Below, one piece after another: positions 1 to 9,580 of a stretch of 64,000 bases of DNA. The notes below the pieces were generated by a model that saw only the letters and a list, made by a program, of their open reading frames with translations, was not told the DNA's origin and made no database searches. Location: the NCBI GenBank assembly GCA_015060625.1, contig SUYC01000002.1:248001-312000 (forward strand). The letters run 5' to 3'. Source of the stretch: Xylanibacter ruminicola (lineage in GTDB: Bacteria; Bacteroidota; Bacteroidia; Bacteroidales; Bacteroidaceae). The translations under genes and the position numbers were made by a program. The number at the start of each line of letters is the position of its first letter. Position 1 is the stretch's first letter.

Positions 1-1082
1 CTTCTGGTGGCAACTATCAGCAGCTGCGGCTCTACACGGCCAACCCGCTCACAGACAGTAAGGCGGAGCTTATCAGTCAGATATATGTGTCGGATGGCCA
101 GGCAGGAATACTTTCCATGAATGTGCCTTATCAGCAGACAACGCTTTATGCGGCATTGGTGGATGATAATGGCAGACTTTCGGTGGCGCAGCTCCCTTCG
201 TCGCAGCAAACGATTAGTTTTTCTGAGATGACTGCAGGGACGGCTGTCGCTCAGCACAAGCCGTTGACATACACATACCTTTTTGAGGAAAACTATCCTG
301 AGCCCGGCGATTATGATTATAACGATGTGGTGCTCCGCGTGTCTCAGCAGCGCACGGCCCAGAATCAGATAACGATAGGGGTGACCATAGCGGCTGTTGG
401 GGCTGCAAAGCAGATTGCTGGCTGTATCCGATTGGTGGGATACAGATATCAGGATATTGATTCTGTCATCACCACAACGGGTCAGTCATTCAATGATGGT
501 ATCAACAAACAAATTCTGTATTTCCATAAGGATACTGATTTGTTGATTGAGGGACGTAACCATGAGGCTGTGCTCAATCTGTTTTGTGATGCCCATTGGG
601 CAATGGCATTCAGTCCAAGTGCCGACTATGGTCTGTTCCAGCGTAAAAAGTACAACGTGACAACCGAGAGCAGTGATAATGCTCAGTTGCGCTCTACACG
701 CACACTCTATTATGTTGTCACTTTCAAGGATGCGACGGCGCTGGACAACTTCACTGCTGATATGCTCGACCCATTTATTCTTACCGATTATAATATGGGC
801 ACATGGGAAACACATACCGAGCAGTATAAATCTGCTCAGGTGCTCCACGAGTATTTTGTACCCTCGTTCAAAGATTTACCTTGGGCCCTGATGGTGCCAA
901 AGGCAGATTTCGCTTATCCGCTTGAGGGCACTGAGATCGGTTACAGAAAGAAGACAGAGTCAGGAGTGGTTGCTATGTTTGGTGCCTATACGACCATCGG
1001 CCATTCGTTTGGCGAATGGGCCGAAGATCATAATAGCTATCTTGATTGGTATCTCTATCCAAACACGCAACTGACGTACTGA
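1..1082 (+). CDS. LruC-domain surface protein, C-terminal part (5' end outside window)
   Basis: The reading frame is open from base 3 to the TGA at 1080-1082, and the first possible start (GTG at 87) lies inside conserved-looking sequence, so this is the C-terminal part of a larger protein. The segment FEENYPEPGDYDYNDVVL is the hallmark of the LruC/DUF4842 region found in Bacteroidota surface proteins: an acidic, Asn/Asp-rich motif followed by beta-rich sequence. The neighbour on the minus strand carries the same kind of motif, so the two are probably related in role. The molecular function of LruC domains is not known to me; cell-surface or matrix location is inferred from the family. No signal peptide can be judged because the N-terminus is missing. 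Confidence 0.8.
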   Translation, partial: SGGNYQQLRLYTANPLTDSKAELISQIYVSDGQAGILSMNVPYQQTTLYAALVDDNGRLSVAQLPSSQQTISFSEMTAGTAVAQHKPLTYTYLFEENYPEPGDYDYNDVVLRVSQQRTAQNQITIGVTIAAVGAAKQIAGCIRLVGYRYQDIDSVITTTGQSFNDGINKQILYFHKDTDLLIEGRNHEAVLNLFCDAHWAMAFSPSADYGLFQRKKYNVTTESSDNAQLRSTRTLYYVVTFKDATALDNFTADMLDPFILTDYNMGTWETHTEQYKSAQVLHEYFVPSFKDLPWALMVPKADFAYPLEGTEIGYRKKTESGVVAMFGAYTTIGHSFGEWAEDHNSYLDWYLYPNTQLTY

Positions 1083-3458
1083 TTATTCGTAAACGTTACC
1101 ACTATTGGCGCTTTGGTACCATCCGCCCAAGCCTTCTCTCAACGTGAGGTCGGCTTGTTTGCCCCACTCAGCAAAGCCTGAATAGGCATCGTTGATATTG
1201 GTGCGCTCTGTAGGCCATTTCCAGATGTCGGGGATGACGATTCCAAGTGGAGCCTTTGCAATACCGCCGGGGTTGCCGACTTTTACGATTGTGATATAAT
1301 CGTCTGTGGCATTTGATTCTACTGTGGGGTCTGTGCCAATCTTGAACGGACGAATCTTGAAGTCTGCATTCTGGAAGTCGAATCCTGATGGCTTGTCGAT
1401 AGTTACCGTCACAGGATTCTTGTCCACACCCTTACCTGTGTTTACCATAACGCCATGGTCGGCGCCAAGGGCTTCGTGTACTTCTGAACCGCCTGCCCAT
1501 GCTATGCGGGTGTCACCCAGCCATACATAGTTATCATACTGACAACCGGCAGCAACCAGTTTAACATCCAACTTATTGTCGTTGTTGTCGTTGATCTTTA
1601 CTTGCAGCACAACGTCGTTCAGGTCGAAGTCGCATCTTGTCTTGTTATCCTCAAAGGCATAAGTCCACCAGTTGTTCTCCTCTGGGATAGGATCGCCAGG
1701 CACTGTCCATGTGGCTGCACATTGGCCAGTCTTGGTGCTGACGGTTACTTGGCTGAAATCGCCTACAGGCACAATGTTGGTCACATTGTGTAGGTTCCAT
1801 GTGGTGTTCTCACTCTTGGCTTCTTTCAGCTTTTGAGCATTGGTCTCATCCCAATAGCTGATGCCCGAGAATGTGGAATAGAGGTCGATACTGTTGTAGC
1901 TGCTAAAGAACTTCATGTTGTTGTAGGCCAGTGTCAGGTTCTTGCCTGATACATGGAAAGCTGCACCCTTGTGATCTGGTACATAGTTCTGACCGCCTAA
2001 GCGTACAAAGCACTTGGCATTGTCGTCCTTAGCATAGAAGCCCTGCATGATGCCGGCTCCCTGACGTCCCCACTTGCTGCCGTTCTTGATGTTTATGCCG
2101 GCATTATTGCCCATCACCACATGGAAGTTGTTAAACAAACCAGTGCCAAACTCGGCATAACTGTTGTCCATCATGTTGAATGCGCCATCAATGAATGAGC
2201 AGTTGTTGGTTACGATCAACTGGCAGTAGTTGTAGAAAGTGCCATTGTTAGCGCTGAATACCATCGATCCTGTTGTGTAATGGCCATTGTTGATCCATAC
2301 AATATCTTTTTGTGTCACCCTGGTTTCGCCAGCGATGTTCACAGTACCATCAGTAAAGAAATGGCACGTAGAGTTCAGAGTCATTGAGGGTGCGCTAAGT
2401 TGTGCATCATCCCCCATGTTCATAAAGAACGAAGTATTGCCTGCTCCTGCGCTATAGCTCAAATCACCAGTAGCCGCAAAGGAACCTTCGTTATATATGG
2501 CGGCATTGTTGCCTATATCATATTTGCTGGTATTTGTCGCATTAACGGTACCTTTATTGAAGAGTTGGATGCCGCCATTGTGCGCAATATGGTCGCGGGA
2601 GTCGTTTAATATGGCACCTTCGGCCACGGAAATCAGACCTCCGCATTCTCCGAAGTTGCTGTCAAGAGTCACATTTCCCTTTAGCACGTATATGTTCATG
2701 TATTCGGCACCATTGCGCTTGATTGTGACATTGCCGTCCACATTTATATAGATGTTGTTTGCTTTGGCTTTGTCATTATCATTATTCCATGAACCTCCAA
2801 TCTCTACTGTGCCAGTCTTGGTTATCTTGTAATTACGGCCTGTATTATTGTCTTTATAAACAAAATAGAGATTTCCTGTGAGGTCAGCTACTTCAAGTGC
2901 GCTTGCTGGGATTGATGTAGGGAACGCTGCAGCAATCTGGTCGGCAGTCGGGGCTGTGAAGGTAGAGTAGGTGTCGCCATTAATGGTGATAGAACGTGTA
3001 GCTGCCCGATTGGTCTCTATAGGCTGATCCTCCACGAATTCTGTCAACTTGCCGTCTTCAAGATAGGCGGTGCGATACATCGTCTTACCTTCACTGTTGG
3101 TGATACCAATACTGTAGGCTTGTTTGTATGAGGCGGCACGGAATGATGCTGTGAAATTCTGACCGTTAGCCACAGTCTCTTTGACCAGTACATAGCCAAC
3201 GCCATCCATCAGCGGGTCGTTTGAATAAACCTTTACTGTGTAGGTCTCACCAGCTTCGAAGTTGATGGGGATGTCGGCGGTCACGGTAGATGTCATCACC
3301 CAGTCTTGATTGTCTGGGATATAGAAACCAAGCGTCTGCTGAGCGTTGTCAAGAGATGCCTGTTGCTCTTGCTTTTCAAAATCAAATCCCTGTGTACAGG
3401 AAACCAGCGCAAATCCCATTGCGAGGGCTGCAGCTCCTTTCAAAAGGTTCTTTTTCAT
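1083..3458 (-). CDS. LruC-domain lipoprotein
   Basis: A 791-residue protein with an N-terminal signal peptide ending in a lipobox (ALVSCTQ), so probably an outer-membrane lipoprotein. The middle (about residues 210-500) is rich in short Asn/Gly beta-strand repeats such as NNGTFYNY and NNAGINIKNGS, resembling a parallel beta-helix or adhesin stalk. The C-terminal third has the LruC/DUF4842 signature (YAFEDNKTRCDFDLNDVV). Its stop codon directly abuts that of the plus-strand LruC gene, with no base between. A TAAATTTG promoter element lies about 45 bases upstream. Function is unknown; surface display or matrix binding is an inference. The start ATG gives a standard MKKNLLK signal sequence. Confidence 0.85.
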   Translation of the reverse strand: MKKNLLKGAAALAMGFALVSCTQGFDFEKQEQQASLDNAQQTLGFYIPDNQDWVMTSTVTADIPINFEAGETYTVKVYSNDPLMDGVGYVLVKETVANGQNFTASFRAASYKQAYSIGITNSEGKTMYRTAYLEDGKLTEFVEDQPIETNRAATRSITINGDTYSTFTAPTADQIAAAFPTSIPASALEVADLTGNLYFVYKDNNTGRNYKITKTGTVEIGGSWNNDNDKAKANNIYINVDGNVTIKRNGAEYMNIYVLKGNVTLDSNFGECGGLISVAEGAILNDSRDHIAHNGGIQLFNKGTVNATNTSKYDIGNNAAIYNEGSFAATGDLSYSAGAGNTSFFMNMGDDAQLSAPSMTLNSTCHFFTDGTVNIAGETRVTQKDIVWINNGHYTTGSMVFSANNGTFYNYCQLIVTNNCSFIDGAFNMMDNSYAEFGTGLFNNFHVVMGNNAGINIKNGSKWGRQGAGIMQGFYAKDDNAKCFVRLGGQNYVPDHKGAAFHVSGKNLTLAYNNMKFFSSYNSIDLYSTFSGISYWDETNAQKLKEAKSENTTWNLHNVTNIVPVGDFSQVTVSTKTGQCAATWTVPGDPIPEENNWWTYAFEDNKTRCDFDLNDVVLQVKINDNNDNKLDVKLVAAGCQYDNYVWLGDTRIAWAGGSEVHEALGADHGVMVNTGKGVDKNPVTVTIDKPSGFDFQNADFKIRPFKIGTDPTVESNATDDYITIVKVGNPGGIAKAPLGIVIPDIWKWPTERTNINDAYSGFAEWGKQADLTLREGLGGWYQSANSGNVYE

Positions 3459-3504
3459 ACTCTAAAAATAGTTAAATATCTGTATAAAAGAATATATTCG
3501 GATG

Positions 3505-3512
3505 CAAATTTA
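3505..3512 (-). promoter_or_regulatory. -7 promoter element for the LruC lipoprotein gene
   Basis: TAAATTTG on the minus strand matches the Bacteroidota -7 consensus TAnnTTTG, about 46 bases upstream of the ATG at 3458. Confidence 0.55.
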
Positions 3513-3587
3513 CATACTTTATATGTAATTACCAAGAAATCTTGCAAAAAAAATATATTTAGTAAGGTGTTTTGAACTTTTTTTTTA

Positions 3588-3595
3588 TATCTTTG
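3588..3595 (+). promoter_or_regulatory. -7 promoter element upstream of the uraA remnant
   Basis: TATCTTTG matches TAnnTTTG, 20 bases before the ATG at 3616. The promoter of the decayed gene therefore appears intact. Confidence 0.6.
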
Positions 3596-3615
3596 CAGAA
3601 ATTTTGAATAAAAAA

Positions 3616-3928
3616 ATGGATATTTCTGCTCAGGAAGGCATCACAGATGCCAGAGAATTGGGTATGCCCAAGTATATAATATTGGGCATTCAACATTTGT
3701 TTGCCATGTTTGGTGCTACGGTCTTGGTGCCTGTTCTTACTGGTCTTTCTGTATCGTCAACTCTGCTGTTCGCAGGTATTGGCACGTTGGTTTTCCATTT
3801 TGTGAGCAAGTCGCCACTTCTCTGGTCTGGCTCTCTCTGCGCTGGTGGGTGTAACCCTCAATGCGATTCTGCCAAGTAAGTTAGGCATGAAGGTGAAGAG
3901 TGTGCATGGCAAGGAGGGTAAGAAATGA
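3616..3928 (+). pseudogene. uraA: Uracil/xanthine permease remnant with large internal deletion
   Basis: Residues from MDISAQEG to about FHFVSK match the N-terminus of NCS2 uracil permeases (motifs LGIQHLFAMFGATVLVP and GIGTLVFHFVSK). Family members then continue for some 300 or more residues, but here the sequence jumps to a frame shifted by +1 that reads FSGLALSALVGVTLNAILP and a Lys-rich tail ending in KEGKK and TGA at 3926-3928. That is what the last transmembrane helix and cytoplasmic tail of the same permease look like. The junction falls near 3808-3820. The first and last parts are thus kept while roughly 1 kb between them is lost. The start was set at ATG 3616 rather than the upstream TTG. 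An assembly chimera is an alternative to a true deletion. Confidence 0.8.
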
Positions 3929-4032
3929 ACAGATTGAACAGATTTTGAACGGATTGGAAAATGGCGGCTTCTTTTTGAACAACAGCGAAAATGAAACGAA
4001 TAAAGTAGAACGGGATTTTTAGAAGGAGTTTG

Positions 4033-4040
4033 TAACTTTG
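4033..4040 (+). promoter_or_regulatory. -7 promoter element for the GH3 gene
   Basis: TAACTTTG, 39 bases before the chosen ATG. It overlaps an upstream in-frame TTG, which argues against that TTG being the start. Confidence 0.65.
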
Positions 4041-4079
4041 CACCCGAAAACCAGAATCAAAATAACTAAAAATATAATA

Positions 4080-6422
4080 ATGATGAAAATTTCGTTTCAT
4101 AACATTTGTTTGGTTGTAATGGCTGTGGCTGCCATGGGTGGCTGCAGCCTTCATGCTACTGCTCAGCAGTTGAAGGCAGAGACTATTGATGAGGTGGTAA
4201 AGGCAATGACACTCGAAGAGAAGTGTCATATGGTGCTGGGGCGAGGCATGCATTTTAATGATGATGCTAAGTTTCCAGGCACTGCAGGTAGCACATTTTC
4301 TGTTGGTCGGTTAGGGATACCCGAAACCTATTGTGCCGACTCTCAGCAGGGCTTGCGTATGAGTGCAGTGCGTGCCTGGGATCATCGTGATTACTATCCT
4401 ACGGATTTTGTGGCTTCGATGACATTGGCATCTACCTGGGATCGCGAAGCGGCTTTCAAAGTAGGGCAGGGCATCGGTAATGAGGTGCGTGAGTTCGGGC
4501 TCGACTGGATTCTTTCGCCCGCCATGAACCTGATTCGTAACCCGCTGTGCGGTCGCAACCATGAATATTATTCTGAGGATCCTTATCTTTCTGGGACGAT
4601 TGCTGCTGGCTATGTGCGTGGCGTGCAGAGCGAGGGCACAGCTGCCTGTCCGAAGCATTTTGTGGCTAACAATCAGGAAACCAACCGCAATAACAACATC
4701 TCGCAGATGTCGCAGCGCGCACTCCGTGAAATATACCTGAAGGCTTTTGAAATAATGGTAAAGGAGAGTGATCCTTGGACGATTATGACTTCTTATAATA
4801 AGCTGAATGGTCCATACGCTGTGCAGAACCGTGAACTGCTTACTACTATTGTTCGCGATGAATGGGGCTGGAAGGGTATGTTTGTGAGCGACTGGAATGC
4901 TGGCGACGATGCCGTTGCTGCTATGCTGGCTGGCAACGATATGTTGCAGCCTGGTCAGGACAAGCAGTATCAGGCCATACTCGAGGCTGCCAAGAGTGGC
5001 AAACTGCCCATGGAGGTGCTCGATGCCAACGTTAAGCGCATTCTCGAATATGTGGTAAAGACTCATAATTTCAAGGGATATCAGGCCAATAGCGAGCCCG
5101 ACCTGAAAGCACATGCACAGATTGTTCGCCAGGTAGGTGCCGATGGTATCGTATTGCTTAAGAATAGTGGCATTCTGCCGCTGGTGGGTAAGCGTGTGGC
5201 TCTGTTTGGTTGTACCAGCTACGACTGGATTTCAGGTGGTTCGGGCTTTGGTGGTACCTCTGTTGGTCATTATACTGTATCTCTGATAGAGGGTATGCGC
5301 TCTGCTGGATATGAGGTTTATAAACCGCTGATTCGCGCCTATACCCAGCATATCGCTGCCGAAGAGAAGCGTTTGTTCCCCAAAGGTCGTCCCGCATTCT
5401 CGCTGATGCCGCCAGCACGTGCTGACGAGAAACAGTTTACTGCTGATGAGCTCAATGCCGCTATCGAAGGTAGCGATGTGGCCATCATCTCATTAGGTCG
5501 TAAGAGTGGCGAGGCTGCCGACCGTAGCGAGGCCGACTTCTATCTGAAGGAGGGCGAGAAGCAGCTCATTAAGGCTGTTAGCGAGGCTTATCATGCCAAA
5601 GGCAAACAGGTTGTGGTGTTGCTCGATATCTGTAGTCCTATCGACGTGGCATCGTGGCAGAACCAGGTTGATGCGCTGGTTTGCACCTGGCAAGGTGGAC
5701 AGGAGAGTGGTTTTGCTGTAGCCGATGTGCTGAGCGGCAAGGTGAACCCTAGTGGCAAACTGCCTATGACCTTCCAAGTGAAGTATGGTGATGCCTATGC
5801 TGATAAGAATTTCCCTGCTCATGTGGACGATAAGACGATGGGCTCGATGTTTATGTGGGGGCGCAACAAGGATGATGCCAAGAAGCGTGAGCCTCAGGCT
5901 AATATCGACTATACTAACTACGAGGAGGATATCTATGTAGGCTACCGCTATTTCGATAGCTTTGGAAAACCTGTGGCTTATCCCTTCGGATTCGGACTGA
6001 GCTATACCACCTTTGCTTATGAGAATGTGTGTGTGAGCGAGGAAAATGGCATTTATACCATTAAGGTTGATGTGAAGAATACAGGCAAGAAGGCTGGTCG
6101 CAATGTGGTAGAGCTCTTTGTGGCTGCACCTAACAGCAAGAAACTGAACAAACCCGAAAAGGAACTGCGTAACTATGCCAAGACCCGTGAGTTGCAGCCT
6201 GGACAGACAGAGACTGTTACCATGCAGGTGAAGGTCGAGGATTTGGCCTCGTTCAACGAGAAGGCTTCTGCCTGGAAAACCGATGCAGGTCGCTACACAT
6301 TTCTGATTTGTTCTTCGGCTAATGATATTGAAGCTAAGGCTTCAGCAAATGTCAAGGCATGGAGCAAGAAGGTTAATAATGTGATGAAACCCAATGTAAA
6401 ACTTAACTTATTAAAAAGGTAA
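4080..6422 (+). CDS. Glycoside hydrolase family 3 (beta-glucosidase/beta-xylosidase type)
   Basis: About 780 residues. A signal peptide (hydrophobic core followed by GGCS or HATAQQ) indicates export to the periplasm or outer membrane. The GH3 N-terminal barrel shows ADSQQGLR, the PKHFVANNQE substrate-binding loop, and the nucleophile in VSDWNAGDD (Asp about 270). Then comes the C-terminal alpha/beta sandwich (GRKSGEAADRSEAD, WQGGQESG, NPSGKLPMTF) and a fibronectin III-like end (NVVELFVAAP, PEKELRNYAK). Length fits a three-domain GH3. The start was placed at ATG 4080 (or 4083) because the -7 box lies upstream. The CE1 esterase follows after 12 bases, so they are probably one transcript. Substrate is not fixed by sequence: removal of terminal beta-glucose or beta-xylose is typical, and the esterase neighbour favours plant cell-wall oligosaccharides. 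Confidence 0.88.
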   Translation: MMKISFHNICLVVMAVAAMGGCSLHATAQQLKAETIDEVVKAMTLEEKCHMVLGRGMHFNDDAKFPGTAGSTFSVGRLGIPETYCADSQQGLRMSAVRAWDHRDYYPTDFVASMTLASTWDREAAFKVGQGIGNEVREFGLDWILSPAMNLIRNPLCGRNHEYYSEDPYLSGTIAAGYVRGVQSEGTAACPKHFVANNQETNRNNNISQMSQRALREIYLKAFEIMVKESDPWTIMTSYNKLNGPYAVQNRELLTTIVRDEWGWKGMFVSDWNAGDDAVAAMLAGNDMLQPGQDKQYQAILEAAKSGKLPMEVLDANVKRILEYVVKTHNFKGYQANSEPDLKAHAQIVRQVGADGIVLLKNSGILPLVGKRVALFGCTSYDWISGGSGFGGTSVGHYTVSLIEGMRSAGYEVYKPLIRAYTQHIAAEEKRLFPKGRPAFSLMPPARADEKQFTADELNAAIEGSDVAIISLGRKSGEAADRSEADFYLKEGEKQLIKAVSEAYHAKGKQVVVLLDICSPIDVASWQNQVDALVCTWQGGQESGFAVADVLSGKVNPSGKLPMTFQVKYGDAYADKNFPAHVDDKTMGSMFMWGRNKDDAKKREPQANIDYTNYEEDIYVGYRYFDSFGKPVAYPFGFGLSYTTFAYENVCVSEENGIYTIKVDVKNTGKKAGRNVVELFVAAPNSKKLNKPEKELRNYAKTRELQPGQTETVTMQVKVEDLASFNEKASAWKTDAGRYTFLICSSANDIEAKASANVKAWSKKVNNVMKPNVKLNLLKR

Positions 6423-7676
<1,254 letters not shown>

Positions 7677-7727
7677 ATACAGGCATTGCTGTCCTTCTTA
7701 GGCAGTACTGCAGTCCTTTAATGCAAA

Positions 7728-7768
7728 GACTGGAGTCCTCATTACCGAGGATTCCAGTCCTTTTTATT
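7728..7768 (+). terminator. Rho-independent terminator after the CE1 gene
   Basis: A 13-base inverted repeat with one G-U pair (7728-7740 and 7747-7759), a six-base loop, then CTTTTTATT. It ends the GH3-CE1 transcript. Confidence 0.85.
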
Positions 7769-7839
7769 AGGTACGCTATGGATAATCATCAGGCAAAGCC
7801 TGCATTCTTTTATTCTGAAGTTTTTTGTAAAACATACTT

Positions 7840-7945
7840 AACACCTCACTTTTATCATCCGAAAGCCTTTACAGCAAAGGGCTCCGCGTGAGTGAGGTGT
7901 TTCGCAAACACCTCACTTAACACCTCATTCAACACTTCAAATTCT
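7840..7945. repeat. AACACCTCA repeat region with perfect hairpin
   Basis: The gap between the CE1 and MgtC genes holds several copies of AACACCTCA/AACACTTC (near 7840, 7906, 7918 and 7931). A perfect 12-base hairpin lies at 7891-7902/7906-7917 with a CGC loop. It lacks a clear U-tract, so it may be a weak terminator for the minus-strand operon or simply a repeat cluster. Confidence 0.5.
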
Positions 7946-8401
7946 TTATTTCTTGTGCTTGTCGATTTTCCGAAGTACGAAGTTAAAGGCCTCTAAACCA
8001 ACAAGGACCAGAATCGTAGAGGCAATGGAGAGTATATACATACCGCCTCCGCAGGCCAGACCGATGGCGGCTGTTACCCACAGACCGGCAGCGGTGGTGA
8101 GGCCGCGAACCACATTCTCGCTTTTATGGAAGATGATAGTGCCAGCGCCGATGAAACCGATGCCGGATACAACCTGAGCTGCCACACGCGACACATCCCA
8201 GCGGTGTTCGGGGGTGTGCATGGCGCCTTCGAATCCGTAGGCTGACACCACCATGAACAGGGCCGAACCCAATGCTACAAGGAAGTGGGTGCGCAAGCCA
8301 GCCTCTTTGGCGCGATACTCACGTTCCAAACCAATGGCGCCTCCAAGGAGTGCTGCCACGAAGATGCGCAAAACAAACTCAAGGGTCATTTCCATAATCA
8401 C
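7946..8401 (-). CDS. MgtC/SapB family membrane protein
   Basis: About 150 residues with four or five transmembrane segments and the MgtC-family signature (GGAIGLEREYRAKEAGLRTH, VSGIGFIGAGTIIF, RGLTTAAGLWVTAAIGLACG). MgtC proteins are inner-membrane proteins tied to Mg2+ limitation, acid survival or regulation of ATP synthase in enterobacteria; the role of the plain SapB-like forms in Bacteroidota is not settled. The GTG start at 8401 overlaps the upstream stop by four bases (GTGA), suggesting translational coupling; ATG at 8395 is an alternative start. It is the last gene of an operon with the GNAT-like gene. Confidence 0.85.
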   Translation of the reverse strand: MIMEMTLEFVLRIFVAALLGGAIGLEREYRAKEAGLRTHFLVALGSALFMVVSAYGFEGAMHTPEHRWDVSRVAAQVVSGIGFIGAGTIIFHKSENVVRGLTTAAGLWVTAAIGLACGGGMYILSIASTILVLVGLEAFNFVLRKIDKHKK

Positions 8402-9528
8402 AGTTTTTTACGATAACAACGATGTCGGCGATGAATAGTGGCATCGAGATACTGCCACTGCGAGAGTACGCCCTCGTTGGTCTCCATCTGCGGTCCAGTC
8501 TCTGCCCACTGGAAACCATAGCGCTGGAACTGGCGGATCAGGTCGTCGAAGATCAGGGCATTGGCGCCTTTGCCGCGATATTCGGGCAGCACGCCTATCA
8601 GCAATAGATCGACGGTGTCGGTGTTATGCCATTTCAAGGTCTTCAACAGCTCCCACCAGCCAAAGGGCAGGAATCGTCCGTCGCGTGTGCGCTGAAGTGT
8701 GCGTGAAAACGAGGGGAAGGTGATGCCGAATCCTACCATCTTGTCACCATCCATGACGGCGGTCACAAGATTCAGGTCGGCTATCTTGATATAATCATTG
8801 ACAAGTTTGTCTATCTGCCTTTGGGAGAGCTCGGAGAATCCATACAGATCCTTATAGGTGGCGTTGAGCAGATGGAATACCTCGCGGCCCCACCCCTGGC
8901 TTACCAGTTCCTTACGGGTGAACTTATGTACTCTCAAGCCATAGCGCTGGCGCACCATGTCAGTAATCTTTGCAAACTTGGCAGGCACCACTTCGGGCAC
9001 TTTTACCTTGCATTCTACATAGTCGTTGTCCTTCTGGAATCCATCCTTCAGCTCCATGTGCTGAGGATAGTAGGGGTAGTTATAGTTGATGTACATGGTA
9101 GATAACTGGTCGAAACCATCAACAAGCATACCTTCGCGATCGGTATCGATAAATCCCAACGGACCGGCTATTTCTGTCATGCTTTTGGCTTTGCCCCAGT
9201 CTTCAACAGCTTTCAGAAGCGCTGTGCTCACTTCTGGGGCGTCGATAAAGTCGAACCATCCGAAGCGTACCTGGCGGCAGCCCCAGCGTTCGTTGGCACG
9301 GTGGTTGATGATGGCTGCCACACGACCAGCAACCTCACCATTCTTATAGGCCAGAAAATATTCTGCTTCACAGCATTCAAACGATGGGTTTTTGTCACGG
9401 CGAAGCGTCGACATCTCATCGGCAAAGAGATAGGGTACGGCATTGTCGCATCCTCTGTACAGGTCGTAATAAAACTGTACGAATCGCTTGAGCTCACGCT
9501 TGGTTTCAACCCTTTTTATCTTTATCAT
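8398..9528 (-). CDS. GNAT-like acetyltransferase of a Bacteroidota family
   Basis: 376 residues, soluble. The C-terminal part (about residues 240-370) looks like a GNAT fold: NLVTAVMDGDKMVGFGITFPS then LLLIGVLPEYRGKGANALIF, in which RGKGAN fits the acetyl-CoA pyrophosphate loop. The N-terminal part has a second GNAT-like half (EYFLAYKNGEVAGRVAAIIN). I recognise it as a hypothetical N-acetyltransferase common in Bacteroidota but cannot name its substrate. A TACTTTTG promoter element ends only five bases before the ATG, so the mRNA is probably leaderless. It overlaps the following MgtC-like gene by four bases. Confidence 0.7.
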   Translation of the reverse strand: MIKIKRVETKRELKRFVQFYYDLYRGCDNAVPYLFADEMSTLRRDKNPSFECCEAEYFLAYKNGEVAGRVAAIINHRANERWGCRQVRFGWFDFIDAPEVSTALLKAVEDWGKAKSMTEIAGPLGFIDTDREGMLVDGFDQLSTMYINYNYPYYPQHMELKDGFQKDNDYVECKVKVPEVVPAKFAKITDMVRQRYGLRVHKFTRKELVSQGWGREVFHLLNATYKDLYGFSELSQRQIDKLVNDYIKIADLNLVTAVMDGDKMVGFGITFPSFSRTLQRTRDGRFLPFGWWELLKTLKWHNTDTVDLLLIGVLPEYRGKGANALIFDDLIRQFQRYGFQWAETGPQMETNEGVLSQWQYLDATIHRRHRCYRKKL

Positions 9529-9533
9529 AGGTG

Positions 9534-9541
9534 CAAAAGTA
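9534..9541 (-). promoter_or_regulatory. -7 promoter element for the GNAT-like gene
   Basis: TACTTTTG on the minus strand ends five bases before the ATG, implying an essentially leaderless transcript. Confidence 0.6.
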
Positions 9542-9580
9542 ATACAAAAAAACGAAACTCACAAACATTTATGAAGTTTT

